Source: Streptomyces pseudovenezuelae
Lineage (GTDB): Bacteria; Actinomycetota; Actinomycetes; Streptomycetales; Streptomycetaceae
Direction of reading: 5' to 3'
DNA length: 64,000 nucleotides
Assembly: GCF_029892565.1 (NCBI RefSeq)
Contig: NZ_JARXVH010000009.1
Location: 62,001 to 126,000 of the forward strand
In this document: positions 16,225 to 23,790 of the stretch, in pieces
How positions within the stretch are numbered: position 1 is the first letter of the stretch
Layout of the letters: every line of letters starts with the position of its first letter
Notes under the pieces: generated by a model
Told to the model about the DNA's origin: nothing
Databases searched by the model: none
Seen by the model: only the letters and a program-made list of their open reading frames with translations
Translations under genes and position numbers: made by a program

Positions 16225-16578
16225 ATGACCTTGGAATGGGAACAGGTAATCGTTCACTCGCTCGACCCGGCGGCCCTGGGACAGTGGTGGGCCGACGCTC
16301 TCGGTTGGGTTGTCGTCCACTCCTCCGACGACGAGTTCGAGATCCGCCCGGCGCCGGATCGCCTGCCGGGGTTGGAGTTCGTCCGGATCGACGAGATCAA
16401 GAAGGCCAAGAGCCGGCTGCATCTCGACTTCCGGCCCGACGACCAGGACGCCGAGGTGGCCCGTCTGGAGGCGCACGGCGCACAGCGCGTGGACATCGGC
16501 CAGGGCGATCAGTCGTGGGTCGTCCTGGCGGACCCCGAGGGCAACGAGTTCTGCATCCTCGGCCGGCGCCGCCAGTAA
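16225..16578 (+). CDS. VOC-family (glyoxalase/bleomycin-resistance fold) protein
   Basis: A 117-residue single VOC domain: WEQVIVHSLDPAALGQWWADALGW at the start and VLADPEGNEFCILG at the end, the pattern of the family's paired beta-alpha-beta-beta-beta units. The substrate cannot be told; such proteins act as dioxygenases, isomerases or binding proteins. It starts 65 bp from the divergent secreted-protein gene and precedes two flavin-fold genes in the same direction. Confidence 0.82.
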   Translation: MTLEWEQVIVHSLDPAALGQWWADALGWVVVHSSDDEFEIRPAPDRLPGLEFVRIDEIKKAKSRLHLDFRPDDQDAEVARLEAHGAQRVDIGQGDQSWVVLADPEGNEFCILGRRRQ

Positions 16579-16689
16579 GGCGACACGGAGAGGGACGTAG
16601 AAGGGGACACGGCGGAGGGAACACGGGCCTGCTCGGCCCTCGTTGTACGGATGTACTTCGACGACGCCGAGCCGCTGGAGGAATACCGC

Positions 16690-17115
16690 ATGGCACTCAA
16701 CCGCGAAGAGCGCGAACAGTTCCTGGCCGAGCCGCACGTCGCCGCGTTCGCGGTGGACGCCGGGGCGGGGCGGGCCCCGCTCACCGTGCCGATCTGGTAC
16801 CAGTACGAGTCCGACGGCACCGTCTGGATCATGACCGCGCTGAACTCCCGTAAGAACGAGCTGATCCAGGCGGCGGGGCGTTTCTCCCTGATGATCGACC
16901 GCCTTGAGCCCACGATCCGGTACGTGTCGGTGGAGGGCCCGGTGATCGCGACCGAGCCCTCCACGATCGACCATCTGCGGGAGATGAGCGCGCGCTATCT
17001 GCCCGCCGAGAAGGTCGAGGGCTACGTCGAGTTCGCCTCGAAGAACCACGGCGAGCAGGTGCTGGTCCGGATGCGCCCGGAGCGATGGCTGTCGTCGGAC
17101 CTGGGGTCGGTCTGA
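16690..17115 (+). CDS. Pyridoxamine 5'-phosphate oxidase-like split-barrel protein
   Basis: A 141-residue FMN or F420 split-barrel protein. It has VAAFAVDAGAGRAPLTVPIWYQYESDGTVWIMT and the SRKNELIQAAGRFSLMID segment typical of small PNPOx-like proteins. Cofactor and substrate are unknown. ATG 16690 is chosen because GGAGG lies 9 nt upstream; an in-frame ATG at 16651 would add 13 residues. It sits 111 bp after the VOC gene and before a PdxH-like gene. Confidence 0.8.
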   Translation: MALNREEREQFLAEPHVAAFAVDAGAGRAPLTVPIWYQYESDGTVWIMTALNSRKNELIQAAGRFSLMIDRLEPTIRYVSVEGPVIATEPSTIDHLREMSARYLPAEKVEGYVEFASKNHGEQVLVRMRPERWLSSDLGSV

Positions 17116-17193
17116 CACCGGGTTCGGTCTGACGCTGAGATCGGCCTGCCCCCGGGATCGGTCTGACACGGTGATCCGCGGGACAATCCCCGC

Positions 17194-17865
17194 ATGGGAA
17201 CGGAAACGGATCTTCACGAGCTGCTGAGGTCACTGCGGGTGTGGGACCCGGAGGTCACCTCGCTGCCGCCCCTCGACCCGGCGACGACCCCCGCGACCCC
17301 GCTCGCCCTCTTCACGGAGTGGTTCGCGGAGGCGGTCGCGGCGGGTCAGCCGGAGCCGCACACCATGTCCCTGGCCACCTCGGACGCCGCCGGCCACCCG
17401 GACGTCCGCATCGTCATGCTGCACGGAGCGGACGAGGACGGCTGGTCCTTCGCCACCCACGCGACCAGCCGCAAGGGCACCCACCTGACCGCCCACCCAC
17501 ACGCCGCCCTCGCCTTCTACTGGCCGCTGCTGGGCCGCCAGGTCCGGATCCGCGGCCCGGTGACCGCGGCCCCGTCCGGCGACGCCCAGGCCGACCTCCA
17601 CGCCCGCTCCACCGGCGCCCTGGCAGCCGCCCTGACCGGCCACCAGAGCGAAGTCCTGGGCTCCCTGGAGGAGTTGGCAACGGAGTCGCGGGCCGCGTGG
17701 GAACGGGCCCAGCGGGAGCCGGACGCCCCGGTGACGTCCTGGACGCTGTACCGACTGCGGCCGGACGCGGTGGAGTTCTTCCAGGGGGACGAGCGTCGGC
17801 GGCATGTGCGGGTGAACTACCGCTGGGAGGACGGGGGTTGGGTGCGCGAGCTGCTGTGGCCGTAG
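17194..17865 (+). CDS. PdxH-like pyridoxal 5'-phosphate synthase
   Basis: A 223-residue flavoprotein with PNPOx organisation: N-terminal PHTMSLATSDAAGHPDVRIVMLHG, FATHATSRKGTHL, ALAFYWPLLGRQVRIRGPV and a C-terminal dimerisation segment VEFFQGDERRRHVRVNYRW. PdxH oxidises pyridoxine or pyridoxamine phosphate to PLP using FMN. The C-terminal RRH...VNYRW is close to the canonical RLHDR ending but not identical, so another substrate is possible. The gene is convergent with a GNAT gene whose stop is 7 bp away. Confidence 0.78.
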   Translation: MGTETDLHELLRSLRVWDPEVTSLPPLDPATTPATPLALFTEWFAEAVAAGQPEPHTMSLATSDAAGHPDVRIVMLHGADEDGWSFATHATSRKGTHLTAHPHAALAFYWPLLGRQVRIRGPVTAAPSGDAQADLHARSTGALAAALTGHQSEVLGSLEELATESRAAWERAQREPDAPVTSWTLYRLRPDAVEFFQGDERRRHVRVNYRWEDGGWVRELLWP

Positions 17866-17872
17866 CTCGCCC

Positions 17873-18757
17873 TCATGCCATGGCGTCCGCATCCGTGAAG
17901 TCGTAGATCGCGAAGTCGGCCACCGGCCGGTACCCGATCCGCTGGTACAGCGCGTTGCTGGTCGGGTTGGCCAGGTCCGTGAAGAGCAGTACCTCGTCGG
18001 CGCCGCCTTCCCGCGCGGTCCGGCTGATCTCCGCGGTGACGGCACCGGCGTAGCCCCGGCCGCGCAGGTGGGCCGGGGTGTACACGTGCGCCACCCGGAT
18101 CTGGCCGGCGACCAGGGGCGTACGGCCCGCCATGGCGACGGGGGTGCCGTCGGGGGCCTCCCAGAGCGTGACGCCACCGTAGGCGAGGCGCCCGTCGGCC
18201 CAGGAGCCGCCACCTTCGCCACCGGGCTGACTGACGGCCTCGGTGAACTCGCCGTACCAGCGCGCCAGCAGCTCCCGGTCCCGCTCGCCGGCGACCCTCG
18301 GCCGCCCCTCCGGCAGCGGCTCCGGCGCTGTCAGCGTGCCGAGCCGGTACAGCTGGTGCCGATCGTGCAGTACGGCCGTCGCGCCCGTGTACCGCTGCCA
18401 GGCCTCGGCGAAGGCGGCGGCGCTGTCGCGTTCCGCGCCCACACCGGGGACCGGCCGGCCGAGTCCGACGAGGTGCACGGCGAGGGAGTCGGCCTCCTCG
18501 GCGGTGACCGGGGTGACGCGCAGCCCGTACGGCGGGGTCTGGAAGCAGGCCGCACGCACGGTCCCGTCCCGCTCCAGCGCGCCGAAGTACGGGGCGTCCG
18601 GGCCGTGGACCCGCGGTCCGCCGGTGCGCAGGCCGTCTGTCGCGGTCAGGTCGAGGGTGTGCAGGTCGGGGCGCGAGCGCAGGAAGTCTCCGGCGTGGGA
18701 GAGGAAGACGTCGAGGTCGTCCGTGGGGTACCAGTCATCGGGCCGCATGCCCTTCAT
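17873..18757 (-). CDS. GNAT-family N-acetyltransferase
   Basis: A 294-residue protein with a C-terminal GNAT domain (about 150-285): IRVAHVYTPAHLRGRGYAGAVTAE is the acetyl-CoA binding V-x-T-P-x-x-R-G-x-G-x-A loop, followed by LFTDLANPTSNALYQRIGYRPV. The N-terminal half probably forms a degenerate GNAT repeat. ATG 18757 overlaps the stop of the upstream GNAT gene (ATGA), giving coupling; a second ATG at 18748 is possible. Last gene of the DoxX-DUF35-GNAT-GNAT operon. Substrate unknown. Confidence 0.85.
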   Translation of the reverse strand: MKGMRPDDWYPTDDLDVFLSHAGDFLRSRPDLHTLDLTATDGLRTGGPRVHGPDAPYFGALERDGTVRAACFQTPPYGLRVTPVTAEEADSLAVHLVGLGRPVPGVGAERDSAAAFAEAWQRYTGATAVLHDRHQLYRLGTLTAPEPLPEGRPRVAGERDRELLARWYGEFTEAVSQPGGEGGGSWADGRLAYGGVTLWEAPDGTPVAMAGRTPLVAGQIRVAHVYTPAHLRGRGYAGAVTAEISRTAREGGADEVLLFTDLANPTSNALYQRIGYRPVADFAIYDFTDADAMA

Positions 18758-19416
18758 GGTCCTGCGGGTGGGCGATCGGCGCCTCCCGTCCACGGGGTTT
18801 CCGGGTCCGTAGCCAGCCGCCCGTGCAGGTGGTTGTCGCGGAACGCGTCGTGTCGGCCCGCCTCGAACATCGCGCCGCGCAGGGTGCCTTCGTAGCGGAA
18901 GCCGCACTGTTCGGCGATGTGGCAGGAGGCGTCGTGGCCCAGCGCGTGGCCCAGGTCGAGGCGGTGCAGGCCGAGGTCGGTGAGCGCCCAGTGGGCGACC
19001 AGGCGCAGGGCGCGGGTGGCGACGCCCTGGCCGCGCGCCTCGGGCAGGACCCAGTAGCCGACGTGGGCGTTGCTGAAGACATGGCTGATGGCGTTGACGC
19101 TGATGTGCCCCAGCGTCGTACCGCTCGACTCGTCCGTGATGCGGTACGACGCCATCGCGCCCTCCGCCGCCTGCCGGACCCGCTCGCGCAGCACCGCGCG
19201 GGCGCCGTCCAGGTCGGTGATCAGCGTGAGCGGAGTGTTCCAGCGCTGGAACTCCGGGTCCGTGACCCCGCGCAGCCAGTCCTCGGCGTCGGCGTCCGAG
19301 TCCGCGTCCCACTGGCGCAGGCGGAGGCCTTGGCCTTGCAGGTCGGGGAAGGGCGAGGCAGCGGGGGACGGGGAGGTGGAGGGGTCTGTCACGTGCTTGG
19401 CGTCTGCGTGGGACAT
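18754..19416 (-). CDS. RimJ/RimL-type GNAT acetyltransferase
   Basis: A 220-residue acetyltransferase of the RimJ/RimL subgroup: LRLRQWDADSDADAEDWLRGV at the start, VGYWVLPEARGQGVATRALRLVAHWAL (acetyl-CoA loop) and LDLGHALGHDASCHIAEQCGFRYEGTLRGAMF at the end. The family acetylates protein N-termini or small amines; the target here is unknown. It starts 8 bp after the DUF35 stop, so it belongs to the same transcript. Confidence 0.83.
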   Translation of the reverse strand: MSHADAKHVTDPSTSPSPAASPFPDLQGQGLRLRQWDADSDADAEDWLRGVTDPEFQRWNTPLTLITDLDGARAVLRERVRQAAEGAMASYRITDESSGTTLGHISVNAISHVFSNAHVGYWVLPEARGQGVATRALRLVAHWALTDLGLHRLDLGHALGHDASCHIAEQCGFRYEGTLRGAMFEAGRHDAFRDNHLHGRLATDPETPWTGGADRPPAGP

Positions 19417-19424
19417 CGGGCCAT

Positions 19425-19847
19425 TCAAGCCGTTGGGGCTGTGCCGTGCGGCCTGAATTTCGGGACGCCGTCCGGGAAGACCGCCTCCAGGGCCATCCCC
19501 GCCCGCAGCTCCCCCTCCCCGCACTCCACGATCTCCGTCATCATCCGCGGGCCCTCCGCCAGGTCGACCACGGCGGCGATGTACGGGGTGCGGGTGGAGA
19601 AGGGCGGTAGGTCGTTCCGGTGGACGGTCGACCAGGTGTAGAGGGTGGCTCGGCCGGTCGCCGGCTCCCACGTCACGGCCTCGCTCCAGCAGTGCGGGCA
19701 GAACTCGCGCGGGTAGTGGTGGGCGCGGGTGCAGGTCGTGCAGCGGCGGACGAGGAGGCGGCCCTGGGCTGCCGCGTCCCAGTAGGTGCGGGTGAAGGCG
19801 TCGGGCTCCGGGACGTCGTGGCCGCGCGGGGACGCGGTCGTCGTCAT
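19425..19847 (-). CDS. DUF35 zinc-ribbon/OB-fold protein
   Basis: A 140-residue DUF35 protein with CTTC...CPHC zinc-ribbon cysteines (about 36-54) and OB-fold strands ATLYTWSTVHRN and PYIAAVVDLAEGPRMMTEIVE. These proteins bind CoA esters and complete the active site of Ltp-type thiolase-fold enzymes. There is no adjacent thiolase; the Ltp-like gene at 13535, which lacks its own DUF35 gene, is the likely partner because both sit behind the same operator type. ATG 19847 overlaps the DoxX stop (ATGA). Confidence 0.88.
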   Translation of the reverse strand: MTTTASPRGHDVPEPDAFTRTYWDAAAQGRLLVRRCTTCTRAHHYPREFCPHCWSEAVTWEPATGRATLYTWSTVHRNDLPPFSTRTPYIAAVVDLAEGPRMMTEIVECGEGELRAGMALEAVFPDGVPKFRPHGTAPTA

Positions 19848-20296
19848 CCGAACCATCCCAGCGCGCTGTCCACCGACCACGTCTGCCAGGCCATCGCGAA
19901 CAGGGCGATCAGCGAGATCAGGGCCATCATCGCGTTCTGCCCCTGCTCGGCCCAGTCGTGGATCATGAGGGTGAAGTAGAGGACGTTGAGGAGCAGTCCG
20001 CCGATCAGGGCGATCGGGGTGAGGAAGCCGGCCACCAGGCCGAGCCCCAGGGCCAGTTCGGCGTAGACGACGACGTACGCCATCGTGCGGGGGCGTGGGC
20101 GGACGACGACGTCGAAGCCCGAACGTACGGCGTTCCAGCGGTGTTTGGCCGCCACGCCCGCCGCCCACTCGATCCCGGTCCCGCGCTCGAACCAGCCCTT
20201 CTTGTCCTTGTGCCGCCAGCTCTCCAGCCACCACAGGCCGAGCCCTATGCGGAGGACCGCGAGCCATTCCGCTCCGCTGAGCCAGATCGCATCCAT
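19844..20296 (-). CDS. DoxX/DoxD-like integral membrane protein
   Basis: A 150-residue membrane protein. A start helix (WLAVLRIGLGLWWLESW) is followed by a soluble loop with charged KHRWNAVR, then three helices (MAYVVVYAELALGLGLVAGFL, ALIGGLLLNVLYFTLM, MMALISLIALFAMAWQ). The GFLTPIALIGGLLLNVLYF region is typical of DoxX/DoxD. The family is linked to quinone reduction and redox stress. It heads the DoxX-DUF35-GNAT-GNAT operon, with the operator at 20301 just 5 bp before the start codon, and may pass electrons from the pathway to quinones (inference). Confidence 0.82.
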   Translation of the reverse strand: MDAIWLSGAEWLAVLRIGLGLWWLESWRHKDKKGWFERGTGIEWAAGVAAKHRWNAVRSGFDVVVRPRPRTMAYVVVYAELALGLGLVAGFLTPIALIGGLLLNVLYFTLMIHDWAEQGQNAMMALISLIALFAMAWQTWSVDSALGWFG

Positions 20297-20300
20297 GAAT

Positions 20301-20315
20301 CTGACGGTACGTCAG
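20301..20315. promoter_or_regulatory. Regulon operator (perfect)
   Basis: CTGACGGTACGTCAG with AT before and AA after. It is 5 bp upstream of the DoxX start (20296, minus strand), in the gap facing the exported esterase on the plus strand, so DoxX is the likely target. Confidence 0.82.
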
Positions 20316-20400
20316 AAGGCGAGGAAAGCCGAGGGGCGGCCATGAAAATCCTGTGCACAGGCCGTGCCGCTGTGGGTCCGCCATGAATCCCGGCAGATTG

Positions 20401-20429
20401 TTGACGATTTTGTTCGCACCCGATTACGT
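20401..20429 (+). promoter_or_regulatory. Possible sigma-70 type promoter of the exported esterase
   Basis: TTGACG (20401-20406), a 17-bp spacer and TTACGT (20424-20429). The -35 is good and the -10 is weak. It is well placed for the esterase start at 20487. Confidence 0.35.
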
Positions 20430-20486
20430 TCGCAAGCGCAAGCCATGAAGTCAGGTCATGAAGTCGAAGCGGCGAGAGGCAGCAAG

Positions 20487-22127
20487 GTGAAGCACAGGGC
20501 AGTGAAGCGCAGGACAGTGGTCATGGGTCTCGGTGCCACCGCCGGTGTCGCGGCGGTCGGCGGGATCGCGCTGAGCGCGAACGCGAGCGACTCGAAGTCC
20601 GCGTCGTCCGCGTCGGCCTCCTCCTCGGACGCCCTGGTCTTCGACCCGGACGCCTACACGAAGCTGACCAAGACCGTCACGGACACCGACGGCGACGACC
20701 ACACGGTCGTCTACCACTTCTGGAAGGCGATCACGTACGTCGCCAGCCCGGTGGACGCCACCTACCAGTCGCTCATCGTCAGCGCCCCGGTCGAGATCGA
20801 CGGCGAGACGGTCGACCCCGCAAACGCCCCGATTCTGCTCGCGAACTCCATCGGCGGCTACCTGCCCGCCTCCGTGGCGGACGCGACCGAGGTCGGCGGC
20901 GGCGGTTCGGCCATGGGCGGCGGGGGCGCGGCGCCCAGCGGCGCGCCCAGTTCCTCCGCCTCCGCGAGCGCCTCGGCGCCCGGCGCCAACGGCAACACCA
21001 ACGCCACCGGCGGCGCGACCTCCAGCAACCAACTCCTCGCCCTGGCCGCCGGTTACGTCGTCATCGAGCCCGGCGCCCGCGGTCGTACGCTCAAGAACTC
21101 CGGCGGCGAGTACTACGGCACCGCCCCCGCCGCGATCGTCGACCTCAAGGCGGCGGTCCGGTACGTGAAGTCCAACAAGGGCCGTATCCCCGGCAACGTC
21201 GAGCGGATCGTCTCCGCCGGTACGAGTGCCGGTGGCGCCCTGTCCTCGCTGCTCGGCGCGTCCGGCGACAGCCCGGTCTACGACAAGTACCTCAAGAAGA
21301 TCGGCGCGGCCGACGCCTCCGACGCGATCTTCGCGACCGGTGCCTGGTGCCCGATCACCGACCTGGAGCACGCCGACGGCTCCTACGAGTGGAACTGGGG
21401 CGGCAACGACCTCAGCACCGGCAAGCAGGTCGACCAGACCGTCTCCAAGGCACTGCAGGCCCAATTCGCCGAGTACCAGGCCTCGTTGAAGCTGCGCGGC
21501 CTGGGCGGCTTCGGGCCGCTGAACGCCCGTAACCTCGACGAGTACATGGTCGAGCAGTACCTGGAGCCGTCGGCGACCACGTACCTCGCCGGCCTGTCGG
21601 ACTCGGCGCGCGAGACCTACCTCGCCGCCAACACCTTCATCACCTGGTCCGGCGGCAGGGCCACCTTCACCTGGCCCGACTTCCTCACCCACGTCGGCGC
21701 CCGCAAGAAGGACACCCCCGCCTTCGACGCCTTCGACCTGTCGGCCGGCGAGAACAACGAGTTCGGCGCGGGCACGACCCTCGCCCGGCACTTCACCGCG
21801 TACGGCGCGAAGAACGACTCAACGGGCCTGAGCAGCAAGCGGGTCGCGAGCGACATCCCCGAGCTGCTGAACCTCATGAACCCGATGTACCACCTGGTGG
21901 AGAAGGTCAACTCCAAGCGCTCCAAGCACTGGTGGATCCGCCTCGGCACCAAGGACTCGGACACCTCGCTGACGGTCGCCGCGAACCTGGCGGCCCGCCT
22001 GGACAACCTCGGCGACGACGTGAACCACATCTACTACTGGGACGAGGGCCACGGTTCCAACATCGACCCGGGCGACTTCATCGAGTGGATCGCCCAGGTG
22101 ACGGGGCATCGGGGCGCGAAGAAGTAG
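20487..22127 (+). CDS. Exported alpha/beta-hydrolase (tannase/esterase-like)
   Basis: A 546-residue secreted hydrolase. The N-terminus KHRAVKRRTVVMGLGATAGVAAVGG is a Tat-like signal with RR, followed by a Ser/Ala-rich linker. The nucleophile elbow GTSAGGALSSLLG (about residue 246) and a late His in YYWDEGHGSNIDP fit an alpha/beta-hydrolase; RIVSAGTSAGG resembles subtype-B tannase/feruloyl esterase proteins. A low-complexity Gly/Ser/Ala insert (about 138-178) is unusual. GTG 20487 has GAGAGG upstream; an in-frame ATG at 20445 is an alternative. Substrate unknown. Confidence 0.75.
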   Translation: MKHRAVKRRTVVMGLGATAGVAAVGGIALSANASDSKSASSASASSSDALVFDPDAYTKLTKTVTDTDGDDHTVVYHFWKAITYVASPVDATYQSLIVSAPVEIDGETVDPANAPILLANSIGGYLPASVADATEVGGGGSAMGGGGAAPSGAPSSSASASASAPGANGNTNATGGATSSNQLLALAAGYVVIEPGARGRTLKNSGGEYYGTAPAAIVDLKAAVRYVKSNKGRIPGNVERIVSAGTSAGGALSSLLGASGDSPVYDKYLKKIGAADASDAIFATGAWCPITDLEHADGSYEWNWGGNDLSTGKQVDQTVSKALQAQFAEYQASLKLRGLGGFGPLNARNLDEYMVEQYLEPSATTYLAGLSDSARETYLAANTFITWSGGRATFTWPDFLTHVGARKKDTPAFDAFDLSAGENNEFGAGTTLARHFTAYGAKNDSTGLSSKRVASDIPELLNLMNPMYHLVEKVNSKRSKHWWIRLGTKDSDTSLTVAANLAARLDNLGDDVNHIYYWDEGHGSNIDPGDFIEWIAQVTGHRGAKK

Positions 22128-22137
22128 CACCGTCCAC

Positions 22138-22584
22138 TCAGGCGAGGGCGGCGGCCAGCAGGGCGAAGGCGGCGATGATGACGGCGACGCGGACGTAGTG
22201 GAAGCGGTCCCAGCGGTTCATCTGCTCCTTCCAGTCCTCGGGCCGGTTCTCGGGGGTCCACGTCTTGCCCCGGTTGTTGATCGGGACGAGCAGCAGGACC
22301 GACATGACCACGCTGACGATCAGCAGCGCGCCGGCGGTGACGACGAGTCCCGCGCCGTCGTGGTGCCGTCCGGCGATGGCCCAGATCGCGACGAGGACGA
22401 GCGAGCCGATGTACCAGACCGGCATGACGGCGCCGAGCATCCGGCCCCCGTGGGCGCGGCCGAGTTGATTGCTGTCGTCGGGGAGGGCGTTGAGGATCCG
22501 GTTGATGACGAAGGCGACGGAGAACTCCACTCCCACCATCAGGCCGACGATCACGGTGGTGATGATCTCAAGCGCGTTCAGCAT
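22138..22584 (-). CDS. DUF1772 (anthrone oxygenase-like) membrane protein
   Basis: A 148-residue protein with four predicted helices (TTVIVGLMVGVEFSVAFVI, MPVWYIGSLVLVAIWAIA, GALLIVSVVMSVLLLVPI, VRVAVIIAAFALLAAALA) and the DUF1772 landmark PINNRGKTWTPENRPEDWKEQMNRWDRFHYVRV. Fungal relatives oxidise anthrones; in bacteria the role is uncertain. It is divergent from a TetR gene with shared palindromes, the classic layout of a repressor and its target. Confidence 0.82.
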   Translation of the reverse strand: MLNALEIITTVIVGLMVGVEFSVAFVINRILNALPDDSNQLGRAHGGRMLGAVMPVWYIGSLVLVAIWAIAGRHHDGAGLVVTAGALLIVSVVMSVLLLVPINNRGKTWTPENRPEDWKEQMNRWDRFHYVRVAVIIAAFALLAAALA

Positions 22585-22602
22585 GGCTGCCCCTCTGGGA
22601 AT

Positions 22603-22666
22603 CTAGTGTTGCTAGATGATGAGGCAACGCTAGACCTACTGCCGCTTGATTGTCTAGCGGTGCTAG
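22603..22666. promoter_or_regulatory. Operator pair for the DUF1772/TetR divergent promoter
   Basis: CTAGTGTTGCTAG (22603-22615) and CTAGCGGTGCTAG (22654-22666) share CTAG-N5-CTAG, with centres 51 bp apart; a partial third copy on the other strand (22625-22634) lies between them. The gap is locally AT-richer than its surroundings. This differs from the CTGAC-N5-GTCAG regulon. Confidence 0.75.
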
Positions 22667-22675
22667 GATCGAATC

Positions 22676-23254
22676 ATGTCGGTACAGGAACGCAAGGAGC
22701 GCGAACGGGCGGTCCGCGAGCGCCTCATCGTGGCGACGGCCCGCGAACTCGCGGAGCAGCAGGGCTGGGACGCGGTCACCACCCGCCGGCTCGCCGAGCG
22801 CATCGAGTACAGCCAGCCCGTCCTCTACAGCCACTTCCGCGGCAAGCGCGAGATCATCGGCGCCGTCGCCCTGGAGGGCGCTGCCGAGATGGCCGCGGCG
22901 CTGCGGGCCGGCGCCTCCGCCGCGGACGGCCCGCGCGCCCGGGTCACCGCCCTCGCCCGCGCCTACCTCGACTTCGCCGAGCGCAACCCGGCGGTCTACG
23001 ACGCCATGTTCCAGCTCGACGGCGGCCTGGCGTTCGCGGCCGAGGAGACCCCGGAGCCGTTGAAGGACGCCTTCGCCGCCCTGCTGGAGACTCTCGGTGA
23101 GGTCGCCGGGGAAGGCGTCCACCCGGGACTGTTCACCGAGGTGTTCTGGGCGGCCCTCCACGGGCTGGCGACCCTGACCCGGGCGGGACGGCTGCCCGCG
23201 GGGGACGCCGAGCGGAGAGCGGAGCTGGTGGTGGACCGGCTCGCCGTGCTCTGA
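22676..23254 (+). CDS. TetR-family repressor of the adjacent DUF1772 gene
   Basis: A 192-residue TetR protein. The HTH (about 16-62) reads RLIVATARELAEQQGWDAVTTRRLAERIEYSQPVLYSHFRGKREII; the C-terminal half with AYLDFAERNPAVYDAMF and EVFWAALHGLATLTRAGRL is the WHG-type TetR C-domain. Divergent transcription and paired CTAG-N5-CTAG palindromes between the genes point to local autoregulation and control of DUF1772. Ligand unknown. Confidence 0.9.
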   Translation: MSVQERKERERAVRERLIVATARELAEQQGWDAVTTRRLAERIEYSQPVLYSHFRGKREIIGAVALEGAAEMAAALRAGASAADGPRARVTALARAYLDFAERNPAVYDAMFQLDGGLAFAAEETPEPLKDAFAALLETLGEVAGEGVHPGLFTEVFWAALHGLATLTRAGRLPAGDAERRAELVVDRLAVL

Positions 23255-23304
23255 CCCGCCGTACGGCCGTGCCCTAGTACGCTCCCGATGGGGGTGGTGC
23301 CCAA

Positions 23305-23790
23305 GTGCGGGAACTGCGGGTGTCGGTCACGGCGACGAGCGATCGCTTCGATGCCGATGACGACAGATGGTTGTCCCAAGTACGGCTGCTGCACGAGGAC
23401 TTGGGGCGGGAGACTCCGTTGGTGACCTCGCCGGGGGCCGCGAGCCGGAGGTCGGCCGCGATCCGGCCCGGCACGAAGGGCGGCTGGCTGCCGGACGTGG
23501 CCGTGCTGCTCAGCCCGGCCGTGGTCGCGGGTGTGGTGGCGGTGGTGAAGGGCTGGCTGGTGCGCGACCGGGACCGCGTGGTCCACCTCGCCTGGGAAGT
23601 GGACGGCAAGAAGGGCCAGTTCACGGCCACGACCTCCACTGTGGACAACGCCACGTTGCAGGCCGCGCTGGAGCACGGGTTGCGGGCGGCGACGGGGGCC
23701 GGGTCGGGGGCGGATGCGGGGGCGCAGGCCGAGTTGGCGGAGCCCGACGAGTCAGGGGGCTCGGAGCCGGACGGCAACTCCGTTGTCTGA
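23305..23790 (+). CDS. EACC1-like protein (effector-associated constant component 1)
   Basis: A 161-residue protein. A first strand (LRVSVTA) is followed by a polar region, a hydrophobic helix LSPAVVAGVVAVVKGWLV (about 70-90), two strands VVHLAWEVDG and GQFTATTST, and a final helix TLQAALEHGL, then a disordered acidic tail. That order matches EACC1, a domain found beside caspase and other effectors in predicted conflict systems. GTG 23305 is used. It overlaps the next gene by 8 bp (TTGTCTGA), so the two are translationally coupled. I judge family membership from sequence pattern and neighbour, not a profile search. Confidence 0.72.
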   Translation: MRELRVSVTATSDRFDADDDRWLSQVRLLHEDLGRETPLVTSPGAASRRSAAIRPGTKGGWLPDVAVLLSPAVVAGVVAVVKGWLVRDRDRVVHLAWEVDGKKGQFTATTSTVDNATLQAALEHGLRAATGAGSGADAGAQAELAEPDESGGSEPDGNSVV

